This document shows positions 8,744 through 17,485 of a stretch of 64,000 nucleotides of DNA, one piece after another. The number at the start of each line of letters is the position of its first letter. Positions within the stretch are counted from its first letter, which is position 1. Both the position numbers and the translations under genes were made by a program. The notes below the pieces were generated by a model. That model was not told the DNA's origin. It saw only the letters and a program-made list of their open reading frames with translations, and did no database searches. This DNA is from Palsa-504 sp963847965 (GTDB taxonomy: Bacteria; Actinomycetota; Actinomycetes; Streptosporangiales; Streptosporangiaceae): positions 62,001 to 126,000 of the forward strand of contig CAWKCG010000036.1 of assembly GCA_963847965.1 (NCBI GenBank), in the 5' to 3' direction.

Positions 8744-9119
8744 CAACCGATCACGGCCCCGGCCACGGAAAGCCTGCAAGCCGAGAATGCCACAACCGGA
8801 AGATCGGCGTGCGGCCGCCAGCGCGCATACCACGGCTGTCAGCCGAACGGATTCGGCAGGGATCGCTCGGATCGCTCACTTTCGCGATCGCCGGTCGCGC
8901 AGCGTAACGATCGCTGGTCGCGGCCATCGCGCGAGATCCGCCGATAGGTGGTTCCGGCTGACACGACAACTGGGTCCCGGGTGGGCGCGCGGCAGCGAAC
9001 CTTGGCCTGTGCTGTGGCACGGCAAGGGGGCGGGGAATGGCGTTGATTGTCCGGCGGGGAATGGCCGGGGCGCCGGGATCGGCGGCGGCTCCGGGGGTGG
9101 CTGGAGTAAGGACTGCTGG
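8744..9119. other. Intergenic stretch, probable IS110 3' flank
   Basis: 376 bp without a supportable gene. It contains many clustered GATCG and CGATC words (about 8850-8945) and a G-rich tract just before the transposase stop. The distal end of the IS110-type element should lie here, but these elements lack clear terminal inverted repeats and I could not place the boundary. Confidence 0.35.
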
Positions 9120-10115
9120 TTAAGCGCCGGCTGGTAAGGCGGCCTCCGGCGGGGTGACGGTAATGGTGATGGTGCAGCCGGGGTGGAGCTTCTGCAGCTG
9201 GCGCTCCAGCCAGGCCTGCTTCTGCTCGGGAGACTCGCGCCGGGTGTAGTAGTCCGCGCCCAGCTCCTGGTACGGTATCCCGGTCTTGAGGACCTGGTAG
9301 GCGATCTTGAGCAGGGTATGCGCGATCGCGGTGATCGCCTTCTTCTTGGCCGCCGGGTTCTTGTCCCCGCCGAACCGGCGGACCAGCCGGTTGTACCGGG
9401 CCTGCAGCCGGCCCCGGACCCGGATCGCGGCCCAGGCGGCCTGGATCAGCATCGGCTTGATATAGGTCCCGGCGTCCCCGGTCCGGCCGTGCTTGCGCTT
9501 GCGGGCGCTGATGTTGTTCCCCGGGCACAGCGTGACCCAGGAGGCCAGTTTCTCGTGGCTGGCGAAGTGCCGGTGCGGGGCGGGGCCGATCTCGCCCAGC
9601 CATGCCTGCGCCACCACGTCGCCGAAGCCCGGGACGGACGTGAGCAGGCCCTGCTCGTGCTGCCAGGGCGTCACCTTGCCCGCGATCCGCCCGTCCAGGC
9701 CGGCCACGGCCTCATCGAGCACCGTGATGCGGTCCCGGTGCAGGCGGCACAACAGCGCGTGGTGCTCGGTGAACCGGCCGGTCAGCGCCATCGACAGGTC
9801 GGCGAGCTTCCCCGCGGTGCGCATCCGGCCCCGGGCCAGGTCCGCCAGCACGGCGCCGCGGCGTTCCCCGTCGATCAGCGATTCGATCATTGCCGTGGCT
9901 GAGACCCCGGTAATGTCGCTGGCAACCGAGCCGAGCTTGATCCCGGCCGATTCCAGCGCCTTAGCCAGCCGCTGGATCTCCGAGGTGCGGGCCTGGACCG
10001 TCTTGATCCGGTACCGGGTCAGGTCCCGCACCTCCCTCAGCTCCGCGGGCGGGATGTAGGAGCCGCGCAGCAGCCCGCACTCGAACAACTCCGCCAGCCG
10101 GGCGCAGTCCCTAGC
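9120..10115 (-). pseudogene. IS110-family transposase, C-terminal part (split gene)
   Basis: 332 codons encode the C-terminal three quarters of an IS110-type transposase: ARDCARLAELFECGLLRGSY, RELRDLTRYR-like helices, the Transposase_20 motif LLTSVPGFGDVVAQAWLGEI with the catalytic-serine region, then NNISARKRKHGRTG. The matching N-terminal part sits 8.6 kb away at 18723-19028 on the same strand. Joining GAC (18723-18725) to GCT (10113-10115) gives KTDARDCARL with no lost or added base, so the intact protein would be 433 residues. The split falls between the last two Asp of the DEDD catalytic tetrad. An in-frame stop lies just upstream, inside the inserted element. Confidence 0.9.
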
Positions 10116-10139
10116 GTCTTCTCCGAACTAAGAAGATGA

Positions 10140-10544
10140 TCAAGGAATCTCTGGTTCTGGCCGTTGTCCCCAGGCGTGCAAGATCGCGGTGATCAGTAGT
10201 TCGATGTTGCGGTGGTCGATTCCGGTGAGGGTGTCGCGGAGGCTCACGGGTATCCCGCCGGCGAGGCTCGCTGCCAGGCGGAGCATCCGTTCCTCCCCGC
10301 CGCTGCAGGGCAGGTGGCGGGCGTCGAGGGCGCTGATCGCGGCCTGCCAGTCGATCTCGGCCATCGTGGTGACGCCGTCGGTGATGCTGATGCCGGTGTG
10401 GATGAACTCGTCCTGGAAGTCCTCGCGGTGCGGCCAGCAGGCGTGGCTGATGAGCAGGTCGACACCTGCCTCTAGGGGGTAGATGCCGTGGGCACAGGCG
10501 CGCAGTGCGGCGGGTAGTGAGGGGCCTGCGCCGCTGGGGGTCAT
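10140..10544 (-). CDS. Small third protein (C) of the outer recombinase trio
   Basis: 134 residues, ATG in the ATGA overlap with the stop of recombinase B. It sits in the position of TnpC in Tn554-type trios but does not resemble the HTH/coiled-coil TnpC of the inner element. It has an LPAALRACAHGIYPLEAGVD segment, an acidic middle with DEFIHTG and TTMAEIDW, and a C-terminal helix (IELLITAILHAWGQ). I do not recognise the domain. Its coupling to B and its position 21 bp from the element end suggest an accessory factor for transposition. Confidence 0.6.
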   Translation of the reverse strand: MTPSGAGPSLPAALRACAHGIYPLEAGVDLLISHACWPHREDFQDEFIHTGISITDGVTTMAEIDWQAAISALDARHLPCSGGEERMLRLAASLAGGIPVSLRDTLTGIDHRNIELLITAILHAWGQRPEPEIP

Positions 10545-13066
10545 CGGGTTTCCTGGCTGGCGGGATGGGTGGCTGGGGTGGTGACGGCGCGGCCTGCGAC
10601 GTCGGGGAAGGCTGGCATGCCGAGCTGGGTGCTGCCGTGGCGGCGAGCGGTGATCTCGTCCATCTGGGCGAGTTTGTGCCGGGCGCCGGCCAGGCTGACT
10701 TTCAGTCCTTCGGCTTCGCCGAGCCAGCGGGCCGCTTCGGCCTCAGCGATGCGGGCGGTCAGGTTGCCGCAGATCTCAGCGAGGCGGGGCCGCTGGGCGG
10801 GGTCGGGGCGCAGCAGCGGGCAGCGCAGGCAGGAGTGCTCATGGATGCACGGGGTGTCGTAGGAGCGGCCGCAGTCGCCGAGGGCGACCTTGCGGCGCTC
10901 GAAATGGCCGAGGAAATCGGTCCATTCCTGATCTGTCGGGGTCCGGTATTCCCCGGAGGGGCGCAGTGCCCGGCGGCGGGCGATGAAGGCCCGGTGGCCG
11001 TTGATGACCTCCTCGGGGTAGACCGCCTTATATCCCATGGTGGTATTCACGTCGCGGTGGCCGGCTACCAGCTGGGCGATATGCGGCGGCATCCCGTGCA
11101 TGATCGCGTCAGTGATGAAGATCCTCCTGAAATCGTGGAAGGTGTAACGCAACGCGTGGCCGCTGGCGTCTTTGACCCCGATCGCGGTCAGCGCGTCGTC
11201 GAGGTATTTCCGCAGCGATGTCTCGCCGACGGCCCGGTTCTCCAGCCGGCACCGCCACTGGAACAGCAGCGGCATCGGCGGGTTGTAGATGCGCTCGTTC
11301 TTGTCGTAAGACACCACCAGCGGCACGTCCGGCCGGGTGCCTCGGATCCGGGACATGATCGTGGACAGCACGTCGGCCAGCTCAGGCGATATCACCAGGA
11401 GCCGTTCCTCATCGGTCTTGGACGGGGTGATCTGCAGCAGCGGGATCAGTTCGCCGGTGCCCGGCAGCCGGTACTGGATCAGGCTGTGATGAGAAAGCTC
11501 TGTCAGCTCCTCGATGCGGATGCCGGTGAAACGCAGTACCTCAACGGCCGCCCAGACCCAGAACCCGCGGTGCTCTTCGAAGGTGAGGTCGCGGCGTTTC
11601 CCGGTGCGGGGGTCCTCGGCCCAGGTCCGCCCGGTCGTCTGGGTCTTCATCGCAGACCGGCGCAGCGTCTGCCCGCCGGTGGTGAACAGCGCACCCGCAG
11701 CGGTGTCCTGGGCGGCCTGCAGCCGTTCGGCGGTAGCCTTCCGCTCGGTGTCGACCCAGGCTGCCAGGGCGGGCAGCACCGGCAGCCGGTCCCGGGTCCG
11801 CTGGTCCATGCGAGACTTGCGCCGCGACCGGTCCTTCTTGTGGGACACCTCGCTGGCACTGACCGGGCAGTGCACCGCCCAGGGCACCCACCTGGGATCG
11901 TCATCGGCCCACTCGGCGATGTCGAGATACATCGACCTGACCGCGGTCAGTGCGTTGCGGCCGTCCAGGCGGGCCGACACCGCGGTGACGGCCGTCCCGT
12001 CGGCGGCGCGTGCCGTTCTCGCCTTGGTCATGACCCGCTGCTTCCACGCGGCGGCGATGTCACGGGGAAGCTTCAAGGTGCCGATGCCGGGATGGTGTGC
12101 CTCAAGATCGGCCCAGAACAGCTTGCCGAGTAGGTAGGCCAGGCGCTGCAGCGAGGAGAAGTCGCTGGCGAGCTTGCGTTCGGCCAGGTAGTCGACCAGC
12201 ACGTCGCGGACCGGCTGGCAGGCGATGCCGTAACGGTCGATCAGCTGCTCGCAGGTCGGCTGGCCGCGGCCGGAGAACACCCGCATCGCCGCGGGCGCAT
12301 CGCCGGGGAAGCCGCCCATGTCCAGGAGCAGCTGATAGAACAACGGGCTGTGCGCGCCTCCGTGCAGCCTGGCGGCTACCTGGTCGGCGACGTCCAGCAG
12401 CTCCAGGCAGTCCCCGACGGTGATATCCGCGACGGTCCCGCCCTTGGCGGCCATGATCAGGGCCACCCGGATGAGCGCCGTCTGCCCGGTTTGAGCTCCC
12501 ACCGCGTTGCGCTGGCACATCCCGGCTAGTTCCGCGAAGGCGGCGCTGTCACGGGTGCGGGCCATCTCCTCGGCTAGGCCCCTGCGGGCCGGCGCGAACC
12601 CCGACAGCCACGCCAGGCCGGGCCGGATGACGTCAGCGCAGATCAACACGAGCAGCCCGGGGCCGATGTGCGCCGGGCGCCCGGTCCCCCCGGCGCGTCC
12701 GGTCCTCCAGCAGGCAGCCAGGTCCCGCCAGTCCGGGGCCGCCTCGGCGCCGCTGGCCGCCCAGCGTTCCTGCCAGGTGTCCCCAGGCTGGGATTCCAGC
12801 CAGCTCACCACCGTGAGCAGGCCCTGCCGGCGGGTCTGCTGGCTCAGGGCGTTGCCCAGTGCGAACGGCGCAGCCAGGAGCCGGGCAAGCACTTCCTGCC
12901 GGGACGCCCGGGTCTGCGGCCACGACCAGATCACCGGCCGCGCAGGGAACTGTGCCGCCAGCTCCGCGCCAGGGCCGCCGGCAGGCCGCACTGCCCCGGT
13001 CCCCGCCCGCGCCGTCCCGCGGCCAGCTGCCGCCGCCACGGCAGCGGAACTCCCCGCGACGGTCAC
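10541..13066 (-). CDS. Large tyrosine recombinase (B) of the outer trio
   Basis: 841 residues from a GTG that overlaps the stop of the split recombinase A (GTGA). The C-terminal catalytic domain shows the Arg of FTGIRIEELTEL, the HxxR box HDFRRIF, AGHRDVNTT and a nucleophile tyrosine in MGYKAVYP. After the catalytic part comes a cysteine cluster (CGRSYDTPCIHEHSCLRCP) and a charged helical tail, the same arrangement as in large TnpB-type recombinases. The N-terminal 350 residues are a family-specific region. It should act with A and C to cut and rejoin element ends. An upstream in-frame start at 13138 is possible but would lie inside A. Confidence 0.85.
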   Translation of the reverse strand: MTVAGSSAAVAAAAGRGTARAGTGAVRPAGGPGAELAAQFPARPVIWSWPQTRASRQEVLARLLAAPFALGNALSQQTRRQGLLTVVSWLESQPGDTWQERWAASGAEAAPDWRDLAACWRTGRAGGTGRPAHIGPGLLVLICADVIRPGLAWLSGFAPARRGLAEEMARTRDSAAFAELAGMCQRNAVGAQTGQTALIRVALIMAAKGGTVADITVGDCLELLDVADQVAARLHGGAHSPLFYQLLLDMGGFPGDAPAAMRVFSGRGQPTCEQLIDRYGIACQPVRDVLVDYLAERKLASDFSSLQRLAYLLGKLFWADLEAHHPGIGTLKLPRDIAAAWKQRVMTKARTARAADGTAVTAVSARLDGRNALTAVRSMYLDIAEWADDDPRWVPWAVHCPVSASEVSHKKDRSRRKSRMDQRTRDRLPVLPALAAWVDTERKATAERLQAAQDTAAGALFTTGGQTLRRSAMKTQTTGRTWAEDPRTGKRRDLTFEEHRGFWVWAAVEVLRFTGIRIEELTELSHHSLIQYRLPGTGELIPLLQITPSKTDEERLLVISPELADVLSTIMSRIRGTRPDVPLVVSYDKNERIYNPPMPLLFQWRCRLENRAVGETSLRKYLDDALTAIGVKDASGHALRYTFHDFRRIFITDAIMHGMPPHIAQLVAGHRDVNTTMGYKAVYPEEVINGHRAFIARRRALRPSGEYRTPTDQEWTDFLGHFERRKVALGDCGRSYDTPCIHEHSCLRCPLLRPDPAQRPRLAEICGNLTARIAEAEAARWLGEAEGLKVSLAGARHKLAQMDEITARRHGSTQLGMPAFPDVAGRAVTTPATHPASQETR

Positions 13067-13257
13067 GGCGTCTCCCCGCCGAACAGGTTCTTCAGGCTCT
13101 CGGCCCGGTAGCCGGCCGCCGCCGGCGAAACCCCGCAACCAGGTTCCCGCTGCCGGTCATGGAAGGCGAGCATGCTGGCGATCACATCCTCGGTCAGCGG
13201 GGTGAGGTACTGCTGAGTGGTGGACAAATGCGCATGGCCGAGGACCCACTGGATATC
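13063..13257 (-). pseudogene. C-terminal end of split tyrosine recombinase A (outer trio)
   Basis: 65 codons encode DIQWVLGHAHLSTTQQYLTP, then LTEDVIASMLAFHDRQ and a tail ending in LFGGETP. This is the catalytic box with LGH and the nucleophile tyrosine missing from the frame at 17486-18646. Joining the ACC codon at 17578-17576 to GAT at 13257-13255 gives MPLTDIQWVLGH without any base change. It has no start of its own; its stop overlaps the GTG of recombinase B. Confidence 0.88.
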
Positions 13258-13345
13258 GGTTATCTCTAGCCTCAGCTGAAGTGTCTTTAACGTCCATCAC
13301 GTGCGTTCTCACCTGCCCGGATGAGGGTTGATCCGTGGTTATCTC
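13258..13345 (+). repeat. Direct repeat of the end motif GGTTATCTC at the inner element left end
   Basis: GGTTATCTC occurs at 13258-13266 (the element tip) and again at 13337-13345. Its inverted core AGATAAC is at 17567-17573 near the other tip. Repeats a short distance inside an end are typical recombinase arm-binding sites. The 120 bp between the tip and the TnpA start holds no gene. Confidence 0.55.
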
Positions 13346-13380
13346 CTGTTCTGTCCATGACGCAGTTCAAGGAGGAGACG

Positions 13381-14481
13381 ATGCTCGTGCATCCGGTGGT
13401 GATCCCCGGTTCGGGGACGCGGTCGTGGACCGTGCTGGGGGACGACGACGTGCCGGTCGCTCCGGTGGACGGGTTCCTGGCCTATCTCACCGATATCGGC
13501 CGGTCGCCGAACACGGTGAAGGCGTACGCCCATGACATGAAAGACCTGTGGCGGTTCCTTCAGTTCCGGGGCCTGGACTGGCGCGAGGCCCGTCTGGAGG
13601 ACATCGCCGAGTTCGTCGCCTGGCTGCAGCTGCCGCCGGAGGGGCGGGCGGGCGAGGTCGCGGTGCTGCCGTCGTCGGTGCCGGAGGTCAGCGTGGCGAC
13701 CGTCAACCGCAAGCTCGCCGCAGCGAGCGCGTTTTATGCGCATCAGGCCCGGAATAACGAGGGGCCCGGGGACCTGCTGGCGGTGTGGCGGGCCGGCGGG
13801 CGGGGCGGCTGGAAGCCGTTCCTGCACCACGTGAGCAAGGGAAAGCCGTACCGGGGCCGGGCGATCACGCTGAAGGTGCCGAAGAAGCTGCCGCGGGTCC
13901 TGACCGTTGCCGAGATGCAGGCGATCCTGGATGCCTGCGGCCGGCTGCGGGACCGCTTCTTCTTCGCCCTGATGCACGAGACCGGCTGCCGGGCCGGCGA
14001 AGTACTCGGGCTCCGTCATGAGGACATCGCCGCCGCCGAGTGCGAGGTCACCATCGTGGCGCGGGAGAACGCGAACGGGGCCAGGGCCAAGTCCGGGGGC
14101 CGGACGGTCCCGGTCGGGCCGGAGCTGATCCGGCTGTATGCCGACTACCTGCACGAAGAGTACGGCCCGGCCCTGAGCGACTACGTGTTCATCAATATCT
14201 GGGCGGAGCCGAAGGGCCAGGCGTGGTCCTATCCGGCCGCCTATGACCTGGTGCTGCGGCTGCGGGCCAGGACCGGCCTGGATTTCGACCCGCACTGGTT
14301 CCGGCACTCGGCGGCGACCAGGTGGCTGCGTGACGGCGTGTCCATCGAGGTCGTCTCCAAGCTCCTTGGCCACTCATCGGTGACCACAACTTCCGCGACG
14401 TACGGGCATTTGACGATCGAGGATGCGCGGGCGGCGCTGGAAAAGGCAGGCTGGCTCACCGGGCGGGAGGTGACCTTGTGA
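13381..14481 (+). CDS. Tyrosine recombinase TnpA-like (inner element)
   Basis: 366 residues, close to the 361 of Tn554 TnpA. The start ATG 13381 is chosen because AAGGAGG (13369-13375) lies 5 bp ahead; an ATG 24 bp upstream would place that site inside the gene. The N-terminal SAM-like core-binding domain (LAYLTDIGRSPNTVKAYAHD) is followed by the catalytic domain with the Arg in TGCRAGEVLGLR, HWFRHSAATRW, LLGHSSVTTT and tyrosine in SATYGHLT. All catalytic positions appear intact, so the protein is probably active. The next gene starts in the GTGA overlap with its stop. Confidence 0.93.
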   Translation: MLVHPVVIPGSGTRSWTVLGDDDVPVAPVDGFLAYLTDIGRSPNTVKAYAHDMKDLWRFLQFRGLDWREARLEDIAEFVAWLQLPPEGRAGEVAVLPSSVPEVSVATVNRKLAAASAFYAHQARNNEGPGDLLAVWRAGGRGGWKPFLHHVSKGKPYRGRAITLKVPKKLPRVLTVAEMQAILDACGRLRDRFFFALMHETGCRAGEVLGLRHEDIAAAECEVTIVARENANGARAKSGGRTVPVGPELIRLYADYLHEEYGPALSDYVFINIWAEPKGQAWSYPAAYDLVLRLRARTGLDFDPHWFRHSAATRWLRDGVSIEVVSKLLGHSSVTTTSATYGHLTIEDARAALEKAGWLTGREVTL

Positions 14482-14813
14482 CCGGCCCGCTGATTGGTGA
14501 CGGCGAGCGGGCATGGTGGCAGCGGCGGGCCGCCGCCGAGCTGGCCGCGATCCTGGATGCCCATCAGGACCTGCCGCGGATAGCGTGGACGGTCGGCCCC
14601 GCCGGATCGGTGCTCGTCGGCCACGTCAGCGGCCTGGCGCCCGCGGCGCTGGTCCGGGCGACGTTCACCGCGTGGGAGTCGGCGCTGGCCCTGGGGGAAC
14701 GCCGCGAGGACCGGCTGGGCAGCGGGGCGGCCTGGGTGCACGCGGCGTGCCGCCGTCGTGATGTGACGGTCCGGCTGACCGCGACCGTCCTGGACGAGGA
14801 TGAGGGCCGGTGA
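14478..14813 (+). CDS. Small protein between TnpA and TnpB of the inner element
   Basis: 111 residues, GTG 14478 overlapping the TnpA stop, and its own stop overlapping the TnpB GTG at 14810. It is largely helical (GERAWWQRRAAAELAAILDA; PAALVRATFTAWESALALGE) with a basic C-terminal strand region ending in EDEGR. Tn554 itself has no gene here. The double translational coupling implies stoichiometric production with both recombinases, so an accessory role in synapsis or regulation is a reasonable guess; no family is recognised. Confidence 0.6.
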   Translation: MTGPLIGDGERAWWQRRAAAELAAILDAHQDLPRIAWTVGPAGSVLVGHVSGLAPAALVRATFTAWESALALGERREDRLGSGAAWVHAACRRRDVTVRLTATVLDEDEGR

Positions 14814-17083
14814 GCCGCCCCGGCGGCGGTCCCGCCGTCCCGGACCGCCAGGCACGCGGGCACCGTGGGATGCCAGCGGGCCTGCTGGAGAAGCTGATGG
14901 CCGCGGTGCGCCCGGAGTTCCGCGCTGATGACCTGGTATTCGACCCGCGGGATCCGGTCTTCGGCGGGCCGGCCTGCGTGGTGGGCGGCTGCTCCCGCCC
15001 GCACCGCAAGCGAGGCCTGTGCGTGTCGCACTGGCAGCGGTGGCGGGCTTCGGGCACGCCGGACCTGGCTGAGTTCACCGCGACGGCCGCTGCGGGCTGG
15101 TACGGGCACCTGCCCCTGGGCTCATGCGTGATCGACGGCTGCAACTACGGCCGGATGGCCCGCGAAATGTGCCATCGTCACGCCCGCCAGTGGCATGGCG
15201 CGGGACGCCCCGGGCTGGCCGCGTGGCAGGAATCGCCGGCGCCGCTGCCGCCGCCGGCCTGTCCGCCGCCGGCCTGCCGGATCGGCTACTGCGACCTGTG
15301 GGCTCAGGGCACGTCGGTGTTCTGCCTCGGCCACGATGGCCGGTGGAAACGCCGCGGCCGCCCCGATGCGGAGGAGTTCATCGCCTCCTGCGAAAGCCCA
15401 GGTCCCGGCCAGGAGCACATCGACCTGCGGCAGCTGCCCGCTGGCCTGCGCCTTGAGGTGCAGTATGTGCTGCAGTGCCGCGGCGATGAGCGGACCTCCA
15501 GGCTCGATCCCCGGGAGTGCCAGCCGTTCATCGCGGTCCTGGCCGCCGCGAGCGCGTCGTCCCTTCTAGAGCAGCCGGAAGAATGGTGGGCGGGCCGCGC
15601 CGCGCCTAAAAACGGGCATGGATGGCGCGCGTTCATCCGCGACGCGCGCCGCCGGGTCGAGGCGCTTGCCTTCGGCGCCAGCTGGGACACCGAGTACCCG
15701 CGCGATGCCTGGCGGCTCCGCAACCTGGGCATCGACCAGCCCGAGGCCACCATCAGCTTCGCGGACATCCCCCAGCCCTGGCTGAGGGAACTGGCCAAGA
15801 GGTATGCGCGGTGGCAGCTGGCCACCGGGCTCAGCGCCAGCACGGCCGGGACCGGAGCCAGGGCGGTGACCCGGTTCGCCGTCTATCTTGCCGCGCAGCC
15901 CGCGCTGGCTGCCGGCCTGGCCGTCGTGGACCGCCCGCTGCTGGAGCGCTACCTGGCAGTCCTGCGCGCGGAGATGGGCGGCCGCGTGTGCCATGGCCGG
16001 TACGTCGGCGGGCTGAACGGCTTCCTGCAGGCGGTCCGCCGTCACGGGTGGGACGACGCACTGCCGGCCAGCGCGGCGATCTTCCCCGAGGACATCCCCG
16101 ACCGCGGCACCCCGCTTCCCCGCGCCCTCGCCGGCCACGTCATGGCACAAGTCGAGCAGCCCGCCAACCTCGGCCGGCAGGACAACCCCGCATACCGGCT
16201 GATCACCATGATCCTCATCCGCTGCGGCCTGCGGATCTCCTCAGCCGCCCGGCTGCCCTTCGAATGCCTGGTCACCGACGCCGACGGCGCCCCTTACCTG
16301 CGCTACTGGAACACCAAGATGAAACGCGAGGCCCTTGTCCCCATCGACGACGAACTGCACCGCCAGGTCGGCGAGCAGCAGCAACGGGTACTGCAGCGAT
16401 TCCCCTCCGGCGCGCCAGTGCTGTTCCCCCGCCCGACCCGCAACCTCGACGGCCGCAGGGCCGTCTCCTGCCACACCTACCGCTGCGCGCTCAACCGCTG
16501 GCTGGAGAACTGCGACATCCGCGACGAGCACGGCCAGCCCGTCCACCTGACCCCGCACCAGTGGCGCCACACGCTGGGGACCGCCCTGATCAATAAAGAC
16601 GTCCCCCAGCACGTCGTCCAGAAGATCCTCGACCACGACTCGCCGCTCATGACCGCTCACTACGCCCGGCTGTCCGATAAGACCGTGCGCGAGCACTGGG
16701 AACGGGCCCGCAAGGTGAATACCGAGGGCCAGCCCGTCCAGATCAGCCCCGACGGGCCGCTCGGCGATGCCGCCTGGGCGAAGCAGCAGCTGTCCCGCGC
16801 TACCCAGTCGCTGCCCAACGGCTACTGCCAGCTGCCCCTCGTCAAGACCTGCCCGCATGCGAACAGTTGCTTGACTTGCCCAATGTTTCTCACTACCGCG
16901 GACTTCCTGCCGCAGCACCATGCCCAGCGGCAGGCCACGCTGCAGATCATCTCCGCGGCCGAAGCCGCGGGCCATGCCCGCGTCGCGGAGATGAACCGGC
17001 AGGTCGCCGGCAACCTGGACAAGATCATCGCGACGCTCGGGGACGAGGGGACGAACGAGGAGGAGGCGTCCCCCGGTGCGTGA
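14810..17083 (+). CDS. Large tyrosine recombinase TnpB-like with zinc-binding clusters
   Basis: 757 residues. The N-terminal 230 residues contain three repeats of a CxxxxC...C..H pattern: CVVGGCSRPHRKRGLCVSHW, CVIDGCNYGRMAREMCHRH and CRIGYCDLWAQGTSVFCLGH, probable zinc-binding modules likely to touch DNA. The C-terminal half is a tyrosine recombinase: CGLRISSAARLPFE (Arg), HQWRHTLGTAL, ILDHDSPLMTAHYARL (His position and nucleophile Tyr). A late cysteine cluster (CPHANSCLTCPMF) and a helical tail follow, as in Tn554 TnpB. It probably works with TnpA and TnpC in element excision and insertion. Confidence 0.9.
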   Translation: MSRPGGGPAVPDRQARGHRGMPAGLLEKLMAAVRPEFRADDLVFDPRDPVFGGPACVVGGCSRPHRKRGLCVSHWQRWRASGTPDLAEFTATAAAGWYGHLPLGSCVIDGCNYGRMAREMCHRHARQWHGAGRPGLAAWQESPAPLPPPACPPPACRIGYCDLWAQGTSVFCLGHDGRWKRRGRPDAEEFIASCESPGPGQEHIDLRQLPAGLRLEVQYVLQCRGDERTSRLDPRECQPFIAVLAAASASSLLEQPEEWWAGRAAPKNGHGWRAFIRDARRRVEALAFGASWDTEYPRDAWRLRNLGIDQPEATISFADIPQPWLRELAKRYARWQLATGLSASTAGTGARAVTRFAVYLAAQPALAAGLAVVDRPLLERYLAVLRAEMGGRVCHGRYVGGLNGFLQAVRRHGWDDALPASAAIFPEDIPDRGTPLPRALAGHVMAQVEQPANLGRQDNPAYRLITMILIRCGLRISSAARLPFECLVTDADGAPYLRYWNTKMKREALVPIDDELHRQVGEQQQRVLQRFPSGAPVLFPRPTRNLDGRRAVSCHTYRCALNRWLENCDIRDEHGQPVHLTPHQWRHTLGTALINKDVPQHVVQKILDHDSPLMTAHYARLSDKTVREHWERARKVNTEGQPVQISPDGPLGDAAWAKQQLSRATQSLPNGYCQLPLVKTCPHANSCLTCPMFLTTADFLPQHHAQRQATLQIISAAEAAGHARVAEMNRQVAGNLDKIIATLGDEGTNEEEASPGA

Positions 17084-17474
17084 CCCGCTCTCCGAGGCCG
17101 CCGCCCGGCGGCACGAGCTGACCCGGGCCAGGGCCGTCCAGGCACTGCGGGAACTCGACCGGGCCGGCGCTCCCGTGACATTCGCCGGCGTCGCTCAGGC
17201 AGCCGGCATTTCACGATCGTGGCTCTATACCCAGCCCGATATCAGCAGCCACATCCGCCGGCTGCGGGAGAAGGCAGATGGCGCCGGCTCCGCCGGCGCC
17301 ATCCCCGCCGGCCAGCGGGCCACCGAGGCATCGCTGCGGGCCAGGCTCACCGCCGCCCTCGACCGCAATAAGCAACTCGCCGACGAGAACGCGCGGCTCC
17401 GCCGCCAGCTCGCCCGCGCACTCGGTGACCAGCGCTGCGCCGGAGTTCGATCAGGTAACGATCCGAAGGAGTGA
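17076..17474 (+). CDS. TnpC-like (DUF6262) transposition accessory protein
   Basis: 132 residues, similar in size to Tn554 TnpC (125). GTG 17076 overlaps the end of TnpB by 8 bp. The N-terminal half is helix-turn-helix-like with the signature VTFAGVAQAAGISRSWLYTQ; the second half is a coiled coil (RARLTAALDRNKQLADENAR). In Tn554 the TnpC protein influences orientation and efficiency of transposition. The gene ends about 100 bp from the element tip. Confidence 0.85.
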   Translation: MRDPLSEAAARRHELTRARAVQALRELDRAGAPVTFAGVAQAAGISRSWLYTQPDISSHIRRLREKADGAGSAGAIPAGQRATEASLRARLTAALDRNKQLADENARLRRQLARALGDQRCAGVRSGNDPKE

Positions 17475-17485
17475 AACAGCCAGGA

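Noticed and set aside
10505..12133. Long + strand open frame opposite recombinase B
   Set aside because: It is antisense to a gene with clear catalytic motifs; its translation is low-complexity Gly/Ala/Arg as expected of a high-GC shadow.
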